Source of the DNA: Nymphaea colorata
Taxonomy: Eukaryota > Streptophyta > Magnoliopsida > Nymphaeales > Nymphaeaceae
Length of the DNA stretch: 64,000 nt
NCBI RefSeq assembly: GCF_008831285.2
Contig: NC_045140.1
Location: 21,512,370 to 21,576,369 of the forward strand
Direction: 5' to 3'
Both the position numbers and the translations under genes were made by a program. Shown here one piece after another: positions 46,052 through 57,805 of the stretch. Numbering within the stretch: position 1 is the first letter of the stretch; every line of letters begins with the position of its first letter. The notes below the pieces were generated by a model, which saw only the letters and a list, made by a program, of their open reading frames with translations, had not been told where the DNA came from and searched no databases.

Positions 46052-49000
46052 CCCCATCCTCAAACTGGGCATATGGATCACAGAGGCCAAGTTTGCCCTT
46101 CAAGAAGAGAAACTGATCCATGCTAATGGATTTGGTGAACATGTCAACAACTTGATACTGGGATAACACAAATCTGGTCTCAATCGTTCTGTTCCTCACT
46201 AGATCTCTCACTACATGGCAATCTAGTTCCACATGCTTGGTTCGTTCATGCTTCACTGGGTTGGCAGCCATCTACAAGGCTGACTTGCTGTCACTAAAGA
46301 CTAGGACTGAGTCTAAGTGTTGCACTATGAGGTCTGCTAGTATGTACTTCAGCCACAAGATTTCACAGCAAACATTAGCCATGGCACGATACTCTGCTTC
46401 GGCGGATGATCATGACACAGTAGGCTATTTTTTTTATTTCCATGAAATCAAACTACCACCGAAGAAGACCCAGTAACCTGAAACTGAGCGTCTAGTATCC
46501 CTGCAGGCTGCCCAGTCGGCATTGCAATACACTTTCAATTCATAGTTACAGTTTTGAGAAAACAGTAAGTCTTGCCCAGGATTTTTCTTCAGATATCGTA
46601 ACACCCGCATGGCTGAGTCCAGATGTGCTGTAGTTGGTTGCTGCATGTGTCCACTGAGGACATGGACAGAAAACATAATGTCTGGACGAGTTATTGAGAG
46701 GTAAATAAGCTTACCAACTAACCGGCGATAAGTGGTTGCATTCTTCAATGGCTGTCCATCGGTTGCTGACAAGTTGAGTCGATATTCCATTGGGGTTTCC
46801 ATGGGCTTTGCGCCTAGCAACCCGGCTTCATCTAACAAGTCACATGTATACTTGCGCTGAGTGAGGAGAATGCCCTGTTTTGTACGAGTGAGTTCAAGAC
46901 CTAAAAAATACTTCAAATCTCCTAGATCCTTCATCTTGAAGCAATTGCTCAAGTAATCTTTGAAGTTTTGGATACCCTTCAGGTTGTTGCCACAAGTGAT
47001 CAAGTCGTCCACATACGCCAGTACAGCTATGAACACATTTCCAAATGTGAGTGTGGAATGGTTGAAACCACAGGACACAATTGCATCAGAAAGTTTCACA
47101 AACCAACAACGGGGTGACTGCTTCAGTCCATAGATGGACTTATTTAATTTGCAGACCATCTTGTTATCACATTCTTCATAGCCAGGTGGGAGTGCCATAT
47201 AAATCTCTTCCTCCAGGCTTCCATTTAAGAATGCGTTGTAAACATCCATTTGATGGATGAACCAGTTCTTTTTGGCTGCGATCGCAATCAGACATCGGAC
47301 CGTGATGAGCTTTGCGACTGGAGCATAGGTTTCTTGATAATCTAGTCCCTCAGTTTGAGCAAATCCCTTAGCCACTAGTCTGGCCTTAAACCTCTCAACT
47401 TCGCCACTAGCTTTATACTTGATGCGGTAAATCCATCTACAGGGTATAGGCTTTACATTGGGTAGAGGAGCAACAAGCGACCAGGTTTTGTTTTCTTCCA
47501 ACGCATCGATTTCTAACTGCATTGCCTTCCTCCAGTTTGGATCCTGCTCAGCTTCACTAAATGAAGTAGGCTCAGTGTATTTTGAGATATTCAGCAAGAA
47601 GGCTTTATGAGGTTGGGAAAATGAGTTGAAAGAGAGAGCCTGAGAGAGGGGATACCTAGTGACCTCTTTCCTTCTCAACATCGACGGGTCTGGTGATCCT
47701 TGTTACAGTAAAAGTCCTTCAATAGTACGGAGGGTTTGCTTTTGCGAGTTGATCTTCTCAAGTGAGGAGGTTGAACCTGTGGCATCGGTTCAGTCGGTGG
47801 GTCAAGTTCAGTAACAGTTGTTTGCCGTATTACATGATTTGGCAGATGACATCAATTCTTTCACTAACAGTTGGCTCATTGAGTTGGGAAGGTGTGCACT
47901 CTGCTTCTTCATGAGCAGGACTGTCAAGGGGAGTTGAAGAAGGACTGTTTTCTGAAACGTTATATTCATCAAATGTGAAGGGCAACACAAATGGAGATGA
48001 TTCATGACTCAGCAATTTGAAGGGAAACGACTTTTCATTGAATATTACATCACGGCTTGTGAATATTCTTTGCTTCTCAAGGATGTAGAGTTTGTAGGCT
48101 TTTTGTCCAAAAGGATACCCCAGAAATACGCATCTTTCAGCTCTTTGGTCAAATTTGTGTTTGGGTTTTTGGTTGGTAGCAAAGCAAAGACAACTGAAGA
48201 CTCGTAGGTGAGCAAGAGACGGTTTTTTGCCAAACATCATTTCGTATGGAGTTCTATTTTGTAGGCTTGCTGAAGGCGTCCTGTTTATCAGGTAAGTGGC
48301 AGTGAGGACGCATTCATCCCAAAACGTTATTGGTAGTCCAGATTGAATTTTCAGGGCTCTCGCCACATTTAGTATGTGCCGATGCTTTCTCTCTACAACC
48401 CCGTTTTGCTGAAGAGTGTAGGTGCATGTGTGTTGATGGTCAATTCCATGCTCCAACAGAAGTTTTTTCATTTCGTCAGAGAAGAACTCTGCACCATTGT
48501 CGGTTCTCACCTTGATGACACTGTGATCGTATTGTCTTTCAGCTAGAGCAATGAAGTTTTTCAAGTGCAGGTAAGTTTCGCTTTTGAACTTCATTAGGTA
48601 GATCTAAACAGACCTGGTGTAGTCGTCGATGATGGATAAGAAGTAATGAGCACCTGAGAATGAAGCTTTCGAATAAGGTCCCCAAATGTCACAGTGAAGA
48701 AGTTCAAGAGGAGCAATAGAACACACTTTACTGGATTCAAACGAAAGTCTAGACTGTTTAGACAACTTGTAGACATCACAAAAACTGTTTGATTGTTTGA
48801 TGTTTATATCATATTCAGAAAACAAGACATTTTTTGTTGGTGAAGGATGTCCTAATCTAATATGCCACAGATCTGTCGGGTCATGGTTGCAGTTCAGGAT
48901 TGGAGCTGTTGGTTGTGTCGAGGAGAACTTGTAGATGTAAAGGCCACCTTGCAGTTCAGCCAGACCAGTCGTTGTCTTGAAGGTCGGGTCTTGCAAGTAG

Positions 49001-50390
49001 CAACAAGTAGAAGTGAAACAGAGATGGTAATCAGTTTGGTTCAACTACTTACTGATAGAAATAAGGTTGAAGTGAAAATTAGGTATGTAGTAGACATTTT
49101 TGAGAACTAGATCAGATGATAGAACTACTTGTCCAACGTGTGACGCTTGGACGATTCGATTATCAGGAAGTTTAATAGGAAAAAGAATTGAAAGGCATGT
49201 AACTTCAGACATGTTGAACAAGGAAGATGACAAGTGGTGACTTGCACCACTGTCGACAATCCAAGTGCAAGGAGATAAAAATGACAAACCTGCGAACAAG
49301 GTAAGTGGTGTTGATCGGTCCTTGAGTATTTGCTTCAGCTGTAAAAACTCTTCAGCAGTGAAAGCAAGAGCAGGTTCCTTACCGAAGTCATTTGATTGGG
49401 TATTGGAAGTTGCAGCGATGAAGGCAGTTTTGCTTTGGTCACCATTGTTTAGCTTTGGCACTTTATCTCCTTTGATCCTGCCTTCTTTGTAGTTTGGGGG
49501 TATCCATTCAGTTTGAAGCAGCGCTCTCTGTAATGACCTGTAATATTGCAATGGTAGCAAAAGTATGTTGGCTTCTTACCACTTCGATTCCTGAAGTTGC
49601 GATTGTCATAACCAGTAGAGAGGTTGATGTGATCGTTTGAGGGAGGTTGCATTCTTGCCAACCTTTGCTTTTCTTCTTGAAGAATTAACGAGTACACTTT
49701 GGTGACAGAGGGCAAGGGATCCAACAGCAGTATCTGACCTCTCACAGTATTGAAGGTGTCGTTCAGGCCCATCAGAAATTGGATGACCTGGTCTTCATGT
49801 TGTTTCTCCAAAATTTCTTTTAGGGCTCCACATGAATAGGTAGGCAAAACATCGTATGAGGAGAGCTCGTCCCAATAAGATTTCAGTTGGGTATAGTAGG
49901 CTGCAACAGAAAGCGTGTTTTGGGACAGACGACCAATGGCACATTTTATCTGATACTTCCTTGGTGTAGAACTCTGGGTGAATCGTTCCTTCAGATCATT
50001 CCAGACTTCAACAACAGTGGTGGCATAAATGACGCTTTGCACAAGTTCCTTGGAGATTGAGTTTAGGATCCAGGAGAGGATCATATCGTTGCATCTCCTC
50101 CAAGCAAAAAATTCAGGGGATGAGGTATCAGGTTGAACCAACGTACCGTCAATGAAGGCAATTTTGTTCTTTGCAGACAGTGCCATCGTCATTGCTCAAC
50201 TCCAAGTTAAGTAGTTATCACCATTCAACGCTTGTGACACCAGAATGGAGCCAGGGTTGTCCAAGTGATGGAGGAAATATGGATTTGCTAGATCAGCGGC
50301 AGTTGCATCAAACGTTGAGTTGAGATCAGCAGCAGCATAAGGCTTGCCTTGCGTAGATGCCTGAGGCCTATTTTGATAAGAAGTTTCCAT
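46011..50390 (-). pseudogene. Copia-2 gag-pol polyprotein, broken
   Basis: Starts METSYQNRPQ at 50,390. Gag runs to about 49,480 with zinc knuckle CYHCNITGHYRERC. Protease has WIVDSGASHH (near 49,265). Integrase has LWHIRLGHPSP, LLHCDIWGPY and RTDNGAEF (48,930-47,830). RT spans 47,681-46,434 with YVDDLITCG. RNase H fragments end near 46,011 within the LTR. Breaks: a stop after NYLTWS (near 50,193), a frameshift near 49,500, stops near 49,045 and 48,603, a break at 47,690-47,830, and several stops in RNase H (46,270-46,440). RT and most of integrase are still long open frames, so decay is less advanced than in Copia-1. Confidence 0.94.
46052..46063 (-). other. Copia-2 polypurine tract
   Basis: Minus-strand reading GAGGATGGGG next to the 3' LTR, which begins TGTTAAAGAC. 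Confidence 0.8.
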
Positions 50391-50391
50391 C

Positions 50392-50403
50392 GCTCTGATA
50401 CCA
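50392..50403 (-). other. Copia-2 primer-binding site
   Basis: Minus-strand TGGTATCAGAGC, complementary to initiator-methionine tRNA, two bases inside the 5' LTR. Confidence 0.95.
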
Positions 50404-50405
50404 AA

Positions 50406-50767
50406 TGTGAAGAAGAGACAGCAAAAGGCAACATAACAGAAACAAAGATATGACAAAGCTCAAATATGAAGGGAACGCAGAAAGAATTGTGTCTTCTATT
50501 GATAAATTGAACCTCCAAAAAGAATATATACAGCATCCTTACAGAGGATGAAAGGGAGAAATTAGTTACAAAACTGTTACAAGAATGCGGTGAAGGATAT
50601 TTCAGCAACTGCTTGAAAGAGACGTCTCCACAGATATTTACAATGGAATTTAGAAAAGGGAATCATCAATTGTGCGGAATTGAAGACTAGTACTTCTGCA
50701 ACTTCATAATTCATTAGTGCTGTCCATTATTGTTCCTTTTCATTAGTAAGGGCAACTGTCTTTAACA
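50406..50767 (-). repeat. Copia-2 5' LTR
   Basis: 362 bp, ends TGTTAAAGAC and TTCTTCACA on the minus strand. Followed outside by CTTCC, the target-site copy. Confidence 0.95.
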
Positions 50768-50786
50768 CTTCCCACTCGTTTAAGTG

Positions 50787-50817
<31 letters not shown>

Positions 50818-50862
50818 TAACTTTGCTTTTGTTTGGTTAGCAGATTAGGTACATGTCCATCA

Positions 50863-51176
50863 ATGGTAGTGAACAGCCTCCTCCGAAGACGGAGGAGCAT
50901 TAGGATCAATATTTCGACAAGGGATCGGCGGTTGCCAGCGTGTGTTGTTGCGTTCAACTGGGCAGACTCAGCTGCGCTGATCTTGCTGTATCAAAACTGT
51001 TACCGTCTGCATGTTACACTGCTGCGGCAGTGGCATTCGTACTCTCTCTATTCGTCTTGGTTTTCTGCCATGACCTCCCTCGTGGTGTTCGCAAATTCTG
51101 TTTGTTCGTGGCGTTTTTCTTCTTGTTTCTGGACTACTGGATCATCAAACCGCTTCTACCCTAGAGATAACAGGAA
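50863..51176 (+). CDS. Unrecognised small membrane-protein-like ORF, right copy
   Basis: Inverted duplicate of 44,931-45,236. One frame from the ATG at 50,863 is open through the CT microsatellite at 51,182-51,239 (MVVNSLLRRRRSIRINIS). A second, from the ATG at 50,853 (MSINGSEQPPPKTEEH), is stopped by TAG after 16 codons but beyond it reads a hydrophobic membrane-like sequence ending DYWIIKPLLP. Both copies carry the TAG. A donor-like GGAAG/GTGACT precedes the CT tract. Upstream it has the CT-tract leader and, beyond Copia-2, an NLR-type promoter module. The protein family is unknown to me. Confidence 0.3.
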
Positions 51177-51178
51177 GG

Positions 51179-51181
<3 letters not shown>

Positions 51182-51239
<58 letters not shown>
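51182..51239 (+). repeat. CT microsatellite
   Basis: About 29 CT units after the right ORF copy. The left copy has no such expansion (it reads GATGACTC and ends). Confidence 0.97.
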
Positions 51240-51244
<5 letters not shown>

Positions 51245-51275
51245 TTTAGTTTTGTACCGTTCTTGTGGTAACTAA

Positions 51276-51536
51276 GTGTTCCCTTGGTCTCTTTTTCTGT
51301 ATTGGCTTTTGTTTGCTGTTAGTAGTATTGAAGAATCGTTTCTCTCTCGGGTACAAACACAAGCGTATTCAGCTTGTATGCACTTGAGGAAGGAAAAGTG
51401 TAAACATATGGGGTCTAAAACACAAGGTTCTGCTGTTGTTGAGCAAGACTGCCTGGCTATCACCTCACAACGGCAGGATAAGAGAGCTCCGGCCGTGAAT
51501 ATCTTCACTAGCGCTGAATTAGCTCATTCTACTTAG
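51276..51536 (+). other. Coding-like frame, unrecognised
   Basis: 86-codon frame whose second half (KHMGSKTQGSAVVEQDCL, then NIFTSAELAHST and a stop) has protein-like composition. It could be the last exon of a gene beginning with the ORF at 50.86 kb. No family recognised and no splice proof. Confidence 0.25.
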
Positions 51537-51579
51537 CTAGGACAATTATTCTTATTGGGAAACTTATTTGAAGTTATTG

Positions 51580-52645
51580 CTACATATTTATGTTAGTGCT
51601 TGAAATGCCGATTTTCTTCATAATTATTAAAAAATCCCTCGGCACGAACGCGACATTTTACAGACTGGTTGCACATCATTGGAAAATTGCCAGACTCACT
51701 ATGCAGATTAAAGAGCTTCAGATCTTTTGGTGTGTCTGACTCTGCAACCATCATACCTTCCCTGATAAATTTAGTGACATGACATGTTCGTTTCTAGTTG
51801 TCTACTTTTCGTTTATTCTATTTTCCTTGAATGTTTAAAATGATCAAGTTTTTGTATTTTCCAGTTTAAAAGCAACAGTAATTTTATTAGATGGTCCCGA
51901 TACTCATTATTTTTTGAAAAGGATTTGGTTCCAAAACCGATTCGGATACTATCGAATTCTGAATGCTAATATTTTGAAACAAGATACAACTGATGCTCTG
52001 AATTTGACTCTGATTCGGATGTACATAAATATCATATTGTATTTAGATAGGAATTAGTTTTAAATAAATACCATACATTCAATGTTCATGAAAATCCAGC
52101 AGGTTTGCTTCAAAATTCAGATTCTAATATAAATGTAAAAAAAAAAATCTAATTGCAAAATCGGATCTCGAATCATATTTAAATTTGAAGAATTTGACTA
52201 TGTGAATATCGAAAAAATAAATATAATTATGAGTACATTGATTCAAATCCGATTCATTAAAGTTAAAATGCGTACAATAAGTCATCTTTAGTTTGAATAT
52301 AGGCTGTGTTTTGCAACCACGCAATGGATAAGAAAACGGTGTAATAGCGCGATTGATTATGAGGAAGGGGCTGCGAAGATGCTGCGCCCAGAGGGATATG
52401 ACCACCAAATGCGATACGTACGATACCACACCATTTCGAAAACTTTAGAGCATTTTCGCTGTCCCATCAACTTATAGGTCACTCATAAATGTTCATGAGT
52501 AGATTCAACCACCTTCAACGGACAACATTTTTTTAAGGTTAAAGCACATTATTTGATGGACCTCGTTGGCCTAGACTTTAGAACCTTTGATACACATTAA
52601 ACACCTACAACAATAAGCTTCACTGTGATGTTTACTTGATTTTAC
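51580..52645 (-). repeat. Block of dispersed repeats, inverted relative to 15-17 kb and 26.6 kb
   Basis: 51,585-51,665 is the inverse of 26,560-26,650, 51,770-51,990 the inverse of 15,321-15,520, and 52,030-52,645 the inverse of 16,660-17,300. The order of the blocks differs from that at 15-17 kb, so these are separate repeat units rather than one inverted segment. Confidence 0.75.
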
Positions 52646-52664
52646 TGTGCTTAACCCACTGCCA

Positions 52665-53850
52665 TAGCCCTCTCTTTAGTGAGATCTCTCAACCACCACA
52701 CCCATACACACATATACATATAAATATATATAAGACATTGCATTGTAAAGATTCTTCCACACATGTAGCCATCCAGCCTACTACACACGCAACCTGAGCC
52801 CGAGGATGGAGGAATCCATATTTTCTATGCATGATACATATTCTTCTACACTCCGGCTTTATATATACATAGAAAATAAAGATTCCTCCACCTTCAAGTT
52901 GTTTGTCTAAAAGGCTTCAAGTTGTAAAAGAACATTTGAATAATTAATTTTAATAGATCTGATTTTCCTCTTTTATCCAAGTGGCTTGATGTTTGTGTGT
53001 GTATATATATATATATACATGGTGTTAGTGTCTGCCATATGGACAATCATTCATTCAATATTAATTATTTCAATGCAATAACAATATCTCCTATATGGGG
53101 TAACTTTGACATTAGTTGGTCTAGACAACTTAAAGGCAGCCGATCGTAGGATGAACAAATCTGCTAATTGAGCTTGCAATAGTTGCGTTAATAATAGATA
53201 TAAAGATGCGCTCTTAAAAGGCATTTCATCGCATGTAATATTTGTTCCATATAAAATAAAAAAAGTTGACAATTTACTATCGATAAAAAATTCGGCCCAT
53301 GATTCACAGAATTCATTTTGTCTACATGATTCATTTGCTAATGAATCGGTGAATCAATGTACTCATAATTATATCTATTTTTTTCAGATGTTCACATAGT
53401 CAGATTCAAATTCAAATTTAAATATGATTTGAGATCCAAAATTCAATTTTGCAACTAGAATCTTTTTTTCACATTTATATTTGAATCTGAATTTTGAATT
53501 GAACCTGACCGATTTCCAACATGTAAGAACATTGAATGTATGACATTTAGTTTAAACTAATTCTTATCTAAGTACAATATGATATTTATGTATATCCAAA
53601 TCAGAATCATCCGAGCAGATGTTATTTCTTAAATCAGAATCCTATTAGTTTTCTTAATCAGAGATTAAAGTTTGTTCCATGTCTGATTTTTTTTTAGAAT
53701 GGTTCAGTCGATCCACATTCCTATCTTCAATCTAGCTAACTAGTTCTTAAAGAAGGACAAGCATTGTGACGCAGCTTCTGCATGCGTTACAAAATCTTCC
53801 TGAGCTAAAACTCGACTAAGAAAGTTTGAAAAGCCCTGCAGAATTTTTTC
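52665..53850 (+). repeat. Direct segmental repeat, copy 2
   Basis: Matches 33,800-35,064. The TA microsatellite here is short (about 53,000-53,018). Non-coding. Confidence 0.85.
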
Positions 53851-55582
53851 CTATCAACGTCCATGTAACTTCTGTTAACTTTGTCTCTTTGCAGTTATTG
53901 CTTGTTGAACTATTCTTTCATTATATTTTAGCATCTATTATGTAATCAAAGTGAGTAAAATTTAAACAAATCAAATTCTTACAAGTCCAACTCGACTCAT
54001 TTAACATTTCCAGCATACACTTGAACTCATTTATAAATAATTTGAGTTTGAGTAGAGTTTTAACGAGTGAGTTAAAATTGAGTTCGAGCCCTTTCGACTC
54101 ATTGTGCAGCCCTAACAAAATTAAACTCACGGTCGAACACACGGTCTCACTGGGCCACCTCTCAGCTTTCTAAACTGAGGAAATATTCCTTTAACCCAAA
54201 ATTACACGTTATATATTCTAGGTTCCTTGTTGGCTGAAAATGAATAAAATGTTTCTGATATAAATGGCAGATCTCTTCCGTATAAGCACAAAAGTAGAAT
54301 CTGGAAAATTTTTTACTTTATAAAGTTATGAAATACCCTTTTGATAACAGGTACGAACATACATTTTCATGCTGACGCCTAACATGCAAAGCATCTTTGT
54401 CTTCTCCAGGTTCCAGTCAATGTGGGACAATTTACATGCAATTTAATGGGCTTTTAACATCTGCCTCTGTCTTGACTGCAGATTGGCATCCCAATTCCAA
54501 TGTCTTAGTAATTGATTGAATAACTCCAAACTCATATACCTCTAAGCTAAGCAATGGCGGAACCAGTGGGAGGCAGGAAAGAGCCGTGACCAACCACGAA
54601 TTCTCAAAAAAATTAAACTTTTATTACTAAACAGTCCAAAAATTCAGTTTTAAGTAAAGATTTTGAAAACTGTATGATGGCTTTCTTAGAAGAAAATAAG
54701 CAGTGGAATCAGAAATTTTGAGCCATGGGATGCGAACTTTTAGTTGAAAAATAAGAGTAACCTATAGATGAGTAAGAGTTATCTTCTCCGAAAAGCTGAA
54801 AGGAGGCAACTCCACCGCTGACTTTCGGCCCAACACATTGCCGTAAGGGCCAAGCTGAAGTCTAAGAAAGACTAGATTTCAGAATGTACCAGTTATGAAG
54901 AATTTACTTCTTCTCATCTTTAAGCAATTTCAATCTCCAAAAAGTAATAGATTGGCTTTATTGGGAGCTCATCGATCGATACCTTACATGGTCGGCGACT
55001 AATATTCAAATAGGTTTTGTGATATAATTGTGCTGGAAGAAAAGCATGGGAGAAAAACATTATTATACTGGCTAGTGATCGTGAGCTTCCAATGCTTAAC
55101 TGGAAAGGGACAGCAAGGAGAACCTCTGTCTATCCCCATCCCTTGATAGACAAAGATGTAAGGCAAAATTTTTTAAATCTTTTTATGTCGTAATAGAAAA
55201 TTAACAATGAAAAACAGATGGCCAGTCGTTCCTGATCGAGTTGATCAAGATTCAAATCTTTCAATCTGTTAAAAACATATCAGCTGAGTCTGCGTAAGAG
55301 TGTTCACATTTTTGAACACTTTGCATGTTTACTCGCATGATGTGTGAATATAAAGTCAATAACATGAGTATGCAAGGCGAGACTGTAGGTACGTTAAAAT
55401 AGTAGATACCAGGCCAGTTCATTTTTCGATTATTAAAATGAAAAAAATGACGCACTGTTTCTCAACAAATCTCTCATAAGATGTTATTTATAAGTTTAGA
55501 TCGTAGAAAAAAGTATTTTAATGATGAATTTTAGTAGGTCCGGTTTTTAACAACTTTCCCTTCAAAATATGTAAGTGGTCTG

Positions 55583-55586
<4 letters not shown>
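53851..55586. other. Intergenic DNA
   Basis: AT-rich, no gene recognised. 54,840-54,980 is related to 18,170-18,310 (GAAGTCTAAG, CTCATC-TTTAAGCAATTTC). Confidence 0.5.

Positions 55587-55661
<75 letters not shown>
55587..55661 (+). repeat. TA microsatellite with TG interruptions
   Basis: Uninterrupted TA except for two TATG interruptions, followed by GAGAGAGA. The frames across it on both strands (runs of Tyr-Ile) are artefacts of the repeat. Confidence 0.97.
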
Positions 55662-55670
<9 letters not shown>

Positions 55671-55739
55671 ACCAGCCGATCCCTTTCTCTCTCGTTTTCA
55701 CTCTTTTCTTTTTTACCCACTTTTTTTTTTTCTGGAGGT

Positions 55740-56010
55740 ACCACCATTTCCCCATAAGTTACGGGAAATTAACCAAACATCATAGAGGATTTCATATGTT
55801 AAACTGTGACAGCTTCATTCTAGGAGTTTCAAATGACCCACCGTAAACAGTTAAATTCTCCAAATGGTATGCCATTCTTTTTGTTTTGTTTTAACTCTGA
55901 CCATGGATTAGGTCCCGAATTATGGATATGTTTGTGACTTCAATAAAAAACATAGACCAAGTGCATAAAGATATTGAAACACTTGACAAAACCAAACCAT
56001 ACCATGCAAT
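55740..56010 (+). repeat. Dispersed repeat, mate of 13.06-13.45 kb
   Basis: Same order of CCATAAGTTA, GGAAATTAAC, TTTCAAATGACC and AATTCTCCAAATGGTA as at 13.1 kb. Confidence 0.7.
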
Positions 56011-57525
56011 CTTATGCACACCTGTCGGGAAATGGCCACCGTCATTTATTAAACAAAAAATATGCAAGAATATACAATCAACTTACAGAATAGAAAAACT
56101 TAGTAGGCAAATGCTCTAGCTTTCATGAAGAGCGTCCCAGAAAACCCACGCGTTAAAAAGGCATGATTTCAGAAGGAGAGGTGCCACGTTAATGTCAGGT
56201 TACTGACAGAAAGCGAAATTAAGGTTTTCTAGCAGAAAACCATAGAATTTTGTACATGGCATTGGAAGGGTTGTTGATGCATCGTTCGACAGTCCCTCCA
56301 ACTTTTCGAGCTGAGGGCGAGCAAAATTTTTGCTTTGGATGCACGGTAAGATGAGAAAAATATCCTCTAACACGAGAATTGCAGCTTCATTTCTTCCTAT
56401 CATCAAGTGCACTATACCGCAATGTGATCAGCAAGCCATCCTTATGCGTGATGGCAAAAGCAAGTTTTTCGCAGCGATCTGCACAAATGAGAGTTGAGGA
56501 CTGAGGACCAGCCCAAAATTCCGGGATGGCAAAAGTGGCAAGCCAGATAAGAATTTCATACTTGGAATTATATTTTAATTCTAATTTTCCACCAACCCGA
56601 GTATCTTTCCAAAGTGATTGTCAAAATATCTGAACCGGATGTCTCCATTCGACGACAGGATTCCATGAAAGAAAGCCAAGAAACCAAGCGGAGTCCACAT
56701 TCGAGGTCTATGAAAGTTTTGAAATTATAGCGCCAAATTTAGAATAATTGGAGCAATTACTTGACAAAAAACTTCATAGGAAAGCATGTCGCTGTTGAAA
56801 ATATAACGAACAGCATAATTCTCAACTAAATAATTGATAGACAATGGTTTAAGGGATTCTTTTATTCTTTTTCACAAGGGAATCAATCAGAGACTGGAGA
56901 AAATGCTTTACAAAGAATCCATTCCCCTTAACCATAAGCGTGCAGATGGATGTTCGCTTCGACGGGGAGACGGCGAGGGACTGAGTTTTAATAACATGAC
57001 CATCACATATATGCACGCTTTAGTTGTTAAACACATTGTACCCATACCTTGCAAAAACGAGGCATGCTGGCAATAATAAAGACCTTCCCCGATCCTAAAA
57101 TATCCACCTTCCAAAATAATTCACCATTATGGAACTCCAATAGCAATAACAGTGGTTTCACAAAGCTACGCCTGCGAAATGTGTGGCCAGCCACGGCGTT
57201 TTCCAATTGGCTGCTTCAAGAAAGAAAATCACAAGAAAGGCACACTGCTAGGCTTGTTTGAGCGGAACAACAAGGCTCGAGAAAAAGGTCAAATACCAAT
57301 GCACAACAAGGCTCGAGAAAAAAAAAAAAAAAAAAAGAAGCCATGTCAACTATGCTCCAAGGAGATGAAATCATGAAATGCCATTGCCATGTTAATAAAT
57401 AAATGAGCACACTCATGTCAAACAAAACTCCCCATCATATTTTTAGACCATTTACGGCAAAAGAAGAATCAAACAGCGTCGACTTCTATTCGGTTACTTG
57501 AAATCTGTATCTGTATCTTGATCAC
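56011..57525. other. Intergenic DNA 3' of NLR4
   Basis: No gene recognised. An AACAAGGCTCGAGAAAAA word is repeated at 57,269 and 57,306, the second followed by an A run. Confidence 0.5.
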
Positions 57526-57805
57526 GGCCACTATTCAAGTGCTTTATTGAAGAAAATCCAAGCTCACATCGGCTTTATGCACATCTAACAGCACCAGCCG
57601 TTTAAAGTGAACCAGAAAAGGCTTCCACATCTTCTGGGTCTCCTCGTCACAAATGACATGTATAAGGCCACTATTCAAGTGCTTTATTGAAGAAAATCCA
57701 AGCTCACATCGGCTTTATGCACATCTAACAGCACCAGCCGTTTAAAGTGAACCAGAAAAGGCTTCCACATCTTCTGGGTCTCCTCGTCACAAATGACATG
57801 TATAA
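57526..57805 (-). repeat. 140-bp tandem duplication of the NLR4 3' end
   Basis: 57,526-57,665 and 57,666-57,805 appear identical base for base. Each holds the last NLR codons (ending VSLDFLQ and a stop, at 57,684 and again at 57,544) plus the start of the 3' flank. The inner copy ends the frame, so the outer copy is untranslated duplicate. No differences means a very recent event or an assembly artefact. Confidence 0.95.

Larger units (their letters stand above)
45719..50767 (-). mobile_element. Copia-2, full-length Ty1/copia LTR retrotransposon (inactive)
   Basis: LTRs at 50,406-50,767 (5', 362 bp) and 45,719-46,051 (3', 333 bp), flanked by the 5-bp duplication CTTCC (45,714-45,718; 50,768-50,772). 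The primer-binding site (50,392-50,403) and purine tract (about 46,052-46,063) are present. The LTRs differ by eye at about 14 bases plus one 29-base gap. The proteins resemble the RE1 type: a gag of the DNPGSILVSQ-LNGDNYLTWS kind, and gene order gag, protease, integrase, RT, RNase H. It sits in an NLR-type promoter/leader. An uninterrupted relative of the site is at about 62,760-62,780. Confidence 0.97.

Noticed and set aside
51182..51239. CT and GA tracts considered as CRISPR-like or protein repeats
   Set aside because: Plain dinucleotide microsatellites without spacers. The organism is a plant.
55531..55757. Tyr-Ile repeat frames on both strands
   Set aside because: Translation of a TA microsatellite.
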